In this document: one piece after another, positions 30,343 to 35,460 of the stretch
Numbering within the stretch: the first letter of the stretch is position 1
Layout: each line of letters starts with the position of its first letter
Source of the DNA: Verrucomicrobiaceae bacterium
GTDB taxonomy: Bacteria; Verrucomicrobiota; Verrucomicrobiia; Verrucomicrobiales; DEV007
DNA length: 35,460 nt
Direction: 5' to 3'
Assembly: GCA_012719225.1 (NCBI GenBank)
Contig: JAAYAT010000037.1
Coordinates: 1 to 35,460 of the forward strand
Notes under the pieces: generated by a model
Seen by the model: only the letters and a program-made list of their open reading frames with translations
What the model was told of the DNA's origin: nothing
The model's database searches: none
Position numbers and translations under genes: made by a program

Positions 30343-32733
30343 TCACTGGCGTCTGCGTTTGAAAATCCGCTGGAAGAAACCGCCGCTGTCGGGGCGGGGG
30401 CGGGCGGCGGCTTCGGTCTGTTCGGGAACGACCTCGGTCAGAACGGGTTCGGGTTCCCCCTCCTGGAAGATGGACTGGACCGGTGCACGAGAGGTGTATT
30501 CCTCGGCTTCGTCGAGAGGAGCTTCCTCTTCGAGCATATTGGCGCGGCTGCGCACCCGGTTGTAGTTCTCTTCGTTGAGGTATTCTTCGAGGAAGGCACC
30601 GACGACGGGGGCGGTCTGTTTGCCGCCGCTGACCACTTCGCCGGGGTCTCCCTCATAAATGACGGCAAAGGAGTAGACGGGATTTTTGGACGGGAAATAT
30701 CCGGCGAACCAGGAGATGTTTTGTTTTTGGGAAGGCTTCCACTGCCCCGTCCCGGTTTTGCCCGAGACGGTGATCTTGTGGTAGGCGGCTTTCCCGGTGC
30801 CGTTCCCCGCGTTGACGACGTCGTAGAGTCCGCGCTGCACCGCGCGGAGGGAGTAGGAATCGACATTGAGGGAGTTGCTCACCTCCACCGGGAAGGTGCG
30901 TTCGAGTTCGTGATTGAGATCCTGGATCTGCAGCACGAGGCGGGGCTTGAGGACCTGCTGCCCGTTCCCGATCGCCGCCATCATGCGGGCGGATTGCAAG
31001 GGGGTGACTTCGACGGTACCCTGGCCGATGCTCATGACCGCCTCTTCTCCATCCGACATCATGTAGCCGTGCTTGTCGAGCCAGTAGCGGTTGCTGGGGA
31101 TGAAGCCTTCGGTTTCCTTGAGCGGAATCCCGGTCTTCTGGCCGAGTCCGAGACGAGTCGCCATGTAGCTCATCGTGTCGGCACCGGCGCGGCTGGCCAC
31201 TTCGTAGAACCAGGTGTTGCAGGAGCGGGTCAGGGCGCCCACGACATTCATGGAACCCTCGCCCTTCTTGTTCCAGTTGCGCATGATGACGTCGCCGACC
31301 TTCCAACTGGAGGGGCAGGGGAAGAGGTCGTTGGGGGAGATGTAGCCGCTCTCGAGAAACCCGAGGGCGACGACCGCCTTGAAGGTCGAGGCGGGCGGAT
31401 AGGCGGCGCGGAAGGCGCGCGGGAAGAGCGGTTTGGAGGGATCTTCGGCGAGGGCGCTGTATTTGTCCTGGGTGATCGCGGGAATGAAATCGTTGGGATC
31501 GAACTGCGGGTTGCTGGCCATGGCCATGATGTCGCCGTTGCGCACATCCATGATCACCATGGCCCCGCGTTTGACCTTCTCTTCGAGGAGCCGCTCGCAG
31601 ATTTGCTGCATTTCCAGATCGATCGTGGTGACGACGTTGTAGCCGGGGCGGGGCTTCGAGAGGACTTTCTCCTTCACTTTTGTCCCGTCGGCTTCGAAGA
31701 CCACATTGACCCGGCCGGGAGTGCCGCGGAGATCGGTTTCAAAGGACTGCTCCAGGCCGTCCACACCGATGGGCAGCCCCCAGAGCGCTTCGTCGTTGAC
31801 GATGGGCCCTTTGAGCCGCGGCGGACGTTTGCCGACGTATCCGATCACGTGTGAGAGGGTTTTTCCCTGTGGGTAATGCCGCAGGTAGACGGGCTGCAGG
31901 GTGAGGCCTTCCATTTTCTGGCGCTTCAATTCGTCCACCTGGCTGCTGGACAGCACCGAGGAAAAGGTGAGCGGAATCCAGCGGCGGTCGCGGTAGTGCT
32001 CGACGACCACTTTGCGCGACAAATCCCAGTCGGTTCCGAGGATGTTGTTGACGTGGACGATGCGTTCGCCGGCGTAGCGCTGGACCTCGGGATCGGAGAC
32101 TTCGCTGCCGAGATAGGGGAAGCTGATCGCAGCGTAGTAGGCCACTTTGCTCTGGGCGAGGGGGTAGCCGTTCCGGTCGAGAATCTGGCCGCGTGGCGCG
32201 GGAATCGAAAAAGTGAAGGTCCTCGCCTCCGTCCGCGTCAGCACCGAGGAACCGACCGGGTCGGGTTTCTCGGGCGGAGATTGGGCGCGCAGGTCCTCCG
32301 CCATGACCGGGGCCTGGTTGGGAGCGGTGGTTTTTTCCACTTCTTTTACAGTGGAGTCCTTTTCATCGACCTCCTCCTCGACATCGGCACCGGTCGCCAT
32401 GGGTTCGGACTCGGAGCGGGGGAGAGCCTCCTCGTCGCCGAGGAGTTCCTCGGGGATCTCGACCGCTCCGGCGTCGTCGATCGGCATCGCCCGGATCGGA
32501 GCGGGCGGCGGGAGGGCGGGCGCTTCCTCAAAACGGGGGATCGCCTCGAGATCGATCGGCTCGGCAACCGGTTCGGGCGCGAGTCCTTCGATGACGAAAC
32601 CGCCCGGCGCGGTGGCGCCCTGTGGAACCTGTTGGGCTCGCAGCCCGGTCCCGACGAGCAGCGCCGCCAGCACGAAGACGGCCGGGACGATTCCGAATCC
32701 CGGGGTGTGGCGGAGGCATGGCTGGGTTCTCAT
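30343..32733 (-). CDS. mrdA: Penicillin-binding protein 2-type transpeptidase with an extended N-terminus
   Basis: 796-residue class B PBP that cross-links peptidoglycan. Catalytic motifs: S449-T-F-K452 (YPPASTFKAV), S504-C-N506 and K659-T-G (VSGKTGTGQW). The dimerisation part begins at about 175 (FSIPAPRGQILDRNGYPLA) and includes LRHYPQGKTLSHVIGYVG and GLEQSFETDLRGTPG, typical of PBP2/MrdA rather than PBP3/FtsI. Oddities: the only N-terminal hydrophobic stretch (GIVPAVFVLAALLVGTGLRA) looks like a cleavable signal as much as an anchor. It is separated from the catalytic module by about 140 Pro/Glu/Asp-rich residues. A 75-residue C-terminal tail ends FFQRIFKRRRQ. PBP2 normally pairs with RodA and MreBCD, none of which is in the window. 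Upstream on the same strand is uvrC (94 bases). Confidence 0.9.
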   Translation of the reverse strand: MRTQPCLRHTPGFGIVPAVFVLAALLVGTGLRAQQVPQGATAPGGFVIEGLAPEPVAEPIDLEAIPRFEEAPALPPPAPIRAMPIDDAGAVEIPEELLGDEEALPRSESEPMATGADVEEEVDEKDSTVKEVEKTTAPNQAPVMAEDLRAQSPPEKPDPVGSSVLTRTEARTFTFSIPAPRGQILDRNGYPLAQSKVAYYAAISFPYLGSEVSDPEVQRYAGERIVHVNNILGTDWDLSRKVVVEHYRDRRWIPLTFSSVLSSSQVDELKRQKMEGLTLQPVYLRHYPQGKTLSHVIGYVGKRPPRLKGPIVNDEALWGLPIGVDGLEQSFETDLRGTPGRVNVVFEADGTKVKEKVLSKPRPGYNVVTTIDLEMQQICERLLEEKVKRGAMVIMDVRNGDIMAMASNPQFDPNDFIPAITQDKYSALAEDPSKPLFPRAFRAAYPPASTFKAVVALGFLESGYISPNDLFPCPSSWKVGDVIMRNWNKKGEGSMNVVGALTRSCNTWFYEVASRAGADTMSYMATRLGLGQKTGIPLKETEGFIPSNRYWLDKHGYMMSDGEEAVMSIGQGTVEVTPLQSARMMAAIGNGQQVLKPRLVLQIQDLNHELERTFPVEVSNSLNVDSYSLRAVQRGLYDVVNAGNGTGKAAYHKITVSGKTGTGQWKPSQKQNISWFAGYFPSKNPVYSFAVIYEGDPGEVVSGGKQTAPVVGAFLEEYLNEENYNRVRSRANMLEEEAPLDEAEEYTSRAPVQSIFQEGEPEPVLTEVVPEQTEAAARPRPDSGGFFQRIFKRRRQ

Positions 32734-32827
32734 GTGTTGCGAAAGCCGTAAGGAGGTGATGATGATGACTATCCGGCCATTGTAACACGGATCACGGCGA
32801 GGTCACACTCCGAATACGGGCGAAGCA

Positions 32828-34426
32828 TCAGTGTGTTTTCAAAAAATGTACGATTTCCCGGGCGAGTTTTCCGTTGATCCCCGGAACGGTGGCGATTTCT
32901 TCGGCGCGGGTCTTCCGCAGTCGCGAGACCGAGCCGAACCTTTCGAGGAGCCGCTCTTTCCTGGCCTGACTGATGCCGGGGCAGTCATCGAGGATGCTCT
33001 CCTCGATGCGGCGTTTCATCAGCAACTGGTGGTAGCCGTTGGCGAAGCGGTGGGCTTCGTCGCGGATGCGCTGGAGCAAGCGCAGGGCCCCCTTGTCGTG
33101 GGGGATCACGAGGGGTTCCGATTCGCCGGGGCGGAAAATTTCCTCGCGTTGTTTGGCGAGACCGATGACGGGGAGATCGTGCAGACCGAGCCGGTTCAAC
33201 TCGCGCACCGCCATCCCGAGCTGGCCTTTGCCGCCGTCGACGATGACGAGATCGGGGAGGCGGACGAAGGGTTTTCGTTTTTCCTCCTCCTCTCCGCCGG
33301 CGGCCTCGACCGCCTCCTCCAAGCGCCGCATCGCCGCCAGGGGAGTTTCCTGACTGGCGTCGGCGTCTTCCCCGCCGACCCGCTCGCGGGCTTCGAGGAG
33401 GATGCGGGAGTAGCGCCGCCGGATCACTTCGGCCATGCTGGCGAAATCGTCCTGTCCCTCGACCGTGCGGATGCGATAGCGACGGTAGTGGCGGTTGTCG
33501 GCGAGGCCGTTGCGGAACCGCACCATGGAGGCGACGATGTGATTGGAGGAAATGTTGGAAATGTCGAAGCACTCCATCACCCGAGGAGGCCGCTCCAAGC
33601 CGAGATATTCCTGCAGTTCGAGGACGTCGGCCTCGGGATGGATCGCCGGGCCCGGGACCCCGCGGCGGGTGAACTGACGGGTCGGTTTGAGGGTCTGGCG
33701 CAGGTTGTCGATCATGTCGCGCAGTTCGGCGGCGCGCTCGAAATCGAGGGCGGCGGCGGCCTCTTTCATCTCTGCCTCGATCGGGCCGATCAGATTCTTC
33801 GACTGTCCCCGGAGAAAATCGCAGGCCTGTTCGACGCGGGCCATGTAGTCCTCGCGGGAGATGCGCCCGATGCAGGGGGCGGTGCAGTTTTGGATGATGT
33901 CGTCGTGGCAGTGGCGGTAGTCCTTTTCGCCGGGGTTCATGGGGCGGCAGGTGCGCAGGCCGAACTCGCGGTTGAGCCATGAGATGGTCTGGCGCAACGC
34001 CCCCGAATGGGCGAAGGGGCCGAAATAACGGGCACCATCCTCTTTCTTGAGACGGGTCAGTTGGAAGCGCGGCCAGGGTTCCTCCGGATGGATCTTCACG
34101 AGGAGGAAACGCTTGTCGTCGCGGAAGGCGATGTTGTACTTCGGGCGGTATTCCTTGATCAGCTTGCCCTCGAGGAGGATCGCCTCGGGTTCGTTGCGGA
34201 CCTCGTGGTAGTCGAAGTCCCAGATGCTCTCGATGAGTGCCCGCGTCTTGTGTTCGGCGACGCGCTGGCGCGAGGGGGTGAAGTAGGAGGCGAGCCGCTT
34301 GCGCAGATCCCGCGCCTTGCCGACGTAGATGATGGAGCCGAGCCTGTCCTTATGCAGGTAGACCCCCGGCTTGTGGGGGACTTCCCGCATTTTTTTCTGC
34401 AGATCCGGTTTGGCATCGCTGGGCAC
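32828..34426 (-). CDS. uvrC: Excinuclease ABC subunit C
   Basis: 532-residue nuclease that makes the 3' and 5' incisions in nucleotide-excision repair after UvrB loading. The GIY-YIG domain comes first (GVY 21-23, YVG 34-36, R39, E81 in NEPEAILLE), then C-rich CHDDIIQNCTAPCIGRI, the UVR domain that binds UvrB (about 205-240), the RNase H-like endonuclease (ECFDISNIS, DLVIVDGGKGQL, RDEAHRFA) and a C-terminal helix-hairpin-helix pair (CPGISQARKERLLERFGS, VPGINGKLAREI). It is somewhat shorter than E. coli (610) or B. subtilis UvrC, mostly between the UVR and nuclease domains. GTG 34426 is chosen; ATG 34390 would cut the first helix, and the longer frame overlaps the DUF1501 gene. Confidence 0.93.
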   Translation of the reverse strand: MPSDAKPDLQKKMREVPHKPGVYLHKDRLGSIIYVGKARDLRKRLASYFTPSRQRVAEHKTRALIESIWDFDYHEVRNEPEAILLEGKLIKEYRPKYNIAFRDDKRFLLVKIHPEEPWPRFQLTRLKKEDGARYFGPFAHSGALRQTISWLNREFGLRTCRPMNPGEKDYRHCHDDIIQNCTAPCIGRISREDYMARVEQACDFLRGQSKNLIGPIEAEMKEAAAALDFERAAELRDMIDNLRQTLKPTRQFTRRGVPGPAIHPEADVLELQEYLGLERPPRVMECFDISNISSNHIVASMVRFRNGLADNRHYRRYRIRTVEGQDDFASMAEVIRRRYSRILLEARERVGGEDADASQETPLAAMRRLEEAVEAAGGEEEEKRKPFVRLPDLVIVDGGKGQLGMAVRELNRLGLHDLPVIGLAKQREEIFRPGESEPLVIPHDKGALRLLQRIRDEAHRFANGYHQLLMKRRIEESILDDCPGISQARKERLLERFGSVSRLRKTRAEEIATVPGINGKLAREIVHFLKTH

Positions 34427-34509
34427 GCAGAACGATACGCGTGACCGCGGTAATTGGAAAGTGCCGGTGAAGAGGGCACCGCTCGGATCGGAGGGTGAAA
34501 ACCACCGTC

Positions 34510-35460
34510 TCACACGAACCACTCGCGCACCACTTTGCCGGCGACGTCGGTGAGGCGAAAGTCGCGGCCGTTGTGGCGGTAGACGAGCTGTTCGTGGTCG
34601 AAGCCGAGGGCGTGGAGGATGCTGGCGTGGAAGTCGTGGATGTGGACGGGGTTCTCCGCTGGCTTCGCTCCGATTTCGTCGGTGGCACCCCAGACGGTGC
34701 CTCCGCGGACTCCTCCTCCGGCGAGCCACGCGGAAAAGGCGGCGCTGTGATGCCCGCGTCCCGTGCCGGTGGCCCAGGGGGTGCGCCCGAACTCCGAAAC
34801 CCAAACCACGAGGGTGTCGTCGAGCATGCCCCGGCCCCGCAGATCGCGGAGGAGTCCCGCGATGGGGCGATCCACGGCGTGGGCGAGGGACTCGTGCCGC
34901 TGGAGGTTGCCGTGCTGATCCCAGTTTCCCGCGGATCCGCGGTCCACCAGTTCGACAAAGCGCACCCCGCGCTCGACGAGACGACGCGCCATGAGGCATT
35001 TCCAAGCGAATTCCGAGGTCGATTTTTCGTCGAGTCCGTAGAGGGCGCGCGTGGCGGGCGACTCGCGCTCGATTTCGTAGAGTTCGGGCACCGCGAGCTG
35101 CATTCCCGCCGCAATCTCGAAAGAACGGGCTCTCGCCGAGACCATGGGATTGGGATCGGCGGGACGGACGGCTTCGAGCCGGCGGAGGAAATCGAGTTCC
35201 CCGGCCTGAACCGAACGCGGCGTGGTGGGACTGATGTTCGCCACCGTCTCTTTCGGACGGATGTGCAGGGCGGAGTGGACCGGGGGGAGAAAGTTGGAGT
35301 TCCACACGGTGTGGCCGTTGTAGGTCGGCTGCGAGGCGAGGGCGACAAAGGAGGGGAGGTTCGCATTTTCGCTGCCGAGGCCGTAGCTCACCCACGATCC
35401 GAGGCTGGGGCGCGGCACCGTGATGGAACCGGTATGGACTTGCAAAGTCGATTGGGAATG
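34510..35460 (-). CDS. DUF1501 family protein, 5'-truncated by the window edge
   Basis: At least 317 residues; the frame is open to the right edge (HSQSTLQVHTG...), so the start lies outside. DUF1501 proteins have an alkaline-phosphatase/sulfatase-like fold, usually with a Tat signal, and are abundant in Planctomycetes and Verrucomicrobia. They are often paired with DUF1549/DUF1553 cytochrome-type proteins. Family marks here: GSWVSYGLGSENANLPSFVAL, CLMARRLVERGVRFVELVD, NWDQHGNL, TLVVWVSEFGRTPWATGTGRGHHSAAFSAWLAGGGVRGGTVWGATDE and the closing VHIHDFHASILHALGFDHEQLVYRHNGRDFRLTDVAGKVV. Exported location and hydrolase role are inferred from the family. It lies 83 bases upstream of uvrC on the same strand. 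Confidence 0.93.
   Translation of the reverse strand, partial: HSQSTLQVHTGSITVPRPSLGSWVSYGLGSENANLPSFVALASQPTYNGHTVWNSNFLPPVHSALHIRPKETVANISPTTPRSVQAGELDFLRRLEAVRPADPNPMVSARARSFEIAAGMQLAVPELYEIERESPATRALYGLDEKSTSEFAWKCLMARRLVERGVRFVELVDRGSAGNWDQHGNLQRHESLAHAVDRPIAGLLRDLRGRGMLDDTLVVWVSEFGRTPWATGTGRGHHSAAFSAWLAGGGVRGGTVWGATDEIGAKPAENPVHIHDFHASILHALGFDHEQLVYRHNGRDFRLTDVAGKVVREWFV

Noticed and set aside
32750-32785. Plus-strand AAGGAGGTGATG followed by three ATG codons, a perfect SD with a tiny frame (MMMTIRPL)
   Set aside because: Only eight codons, antisense to the PBP2 leader, no sign of conservation; kept only as part of the anti-SD observation.
34427-35395. uvrC extended upstream to give an 855-residue protein
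   Set aside because: The extension is an Arg/Pro-rich shadow of the DUF1501 gene in another frame; GTG 34426 fits the family N-terminus.

Overview
The window is a GC-rich, densely coded bacterial chromosome segment. It fits the PVC group, most likely Verrucomicrobiota. Reasons are a tandem-duplicated UvrA, a DUF1501 protein, a Pro/Arg repeat protein with TPRs, and very few Shine-Dalgarno motifs before start codons. This taxonomic call is an inference from gene content. No rRNA, tRNA, CRISPR array, transposase or phage gene was seen.

Layout. 1-5286: a giant UvrA made of two UvrA copies in one chain, cut by the left edge. 5.35-7.6 kb: a small accessory stretch with a secreted protein of unknown function, an AbrB/PIN toxin-antitoxin pair behind a palindromic operator-promoter, and a tiny putative membrane protein. 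7.7-10.9 kb: a quaternary-amine or ergothioneine-type ABC importer (ATPase plus permease fused to its binding protein), then a SAM-dependent methyltransferase. 10.9-14.0 kb: a YbdG-type mechanosensitive channel, a small secreted CxxC protein and N-carbamoylputrescine amidase. 14.2-16.8 kb: a large exported repeat/TPR protein. 16.8-19.9 kb: a YozG-like regulator with a DUF2975 membrane protein, a Tat-exported protein related to the dimethylformamidase large subunit, and a DoxX protein.

19.95-25.96 kb: threonine deaminase, then a zinc-uptake locus. A periplasmic HMA protein, ZnuA, ZnuC and ZnuB are read leftwards. A His-rich outer-membrane barrel protein is read rightwards from the same control region. 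That region carries two dyads of form GCAA-N5-TTGC and three TTGCAT boxes, proposed here as operators for a zinc repressor. Together the genes would carry Zn(II) from the outer membrane through the periplasm to the cytoplasm.

26.2-29.4 kb: the core glycolytic cluster gapA, pgk, tpiA. 29.4-35.46 kb, all on the minus strand: a putative lipoprotein, a PBP2-type transpeptidase with an unusual N-terminus, UvrC, and a DUF1501 protein cut by the right edge. Nucleotide-excision repair is therefore represented at both ends (UvrA-like and UvrC).

The most noteworthy points are the zinc divergon and its putative operators, the fused UvrA with a half-lost zinc module, the apparently leaderless toxin-antitoxin operon, and the atypical PBP2.
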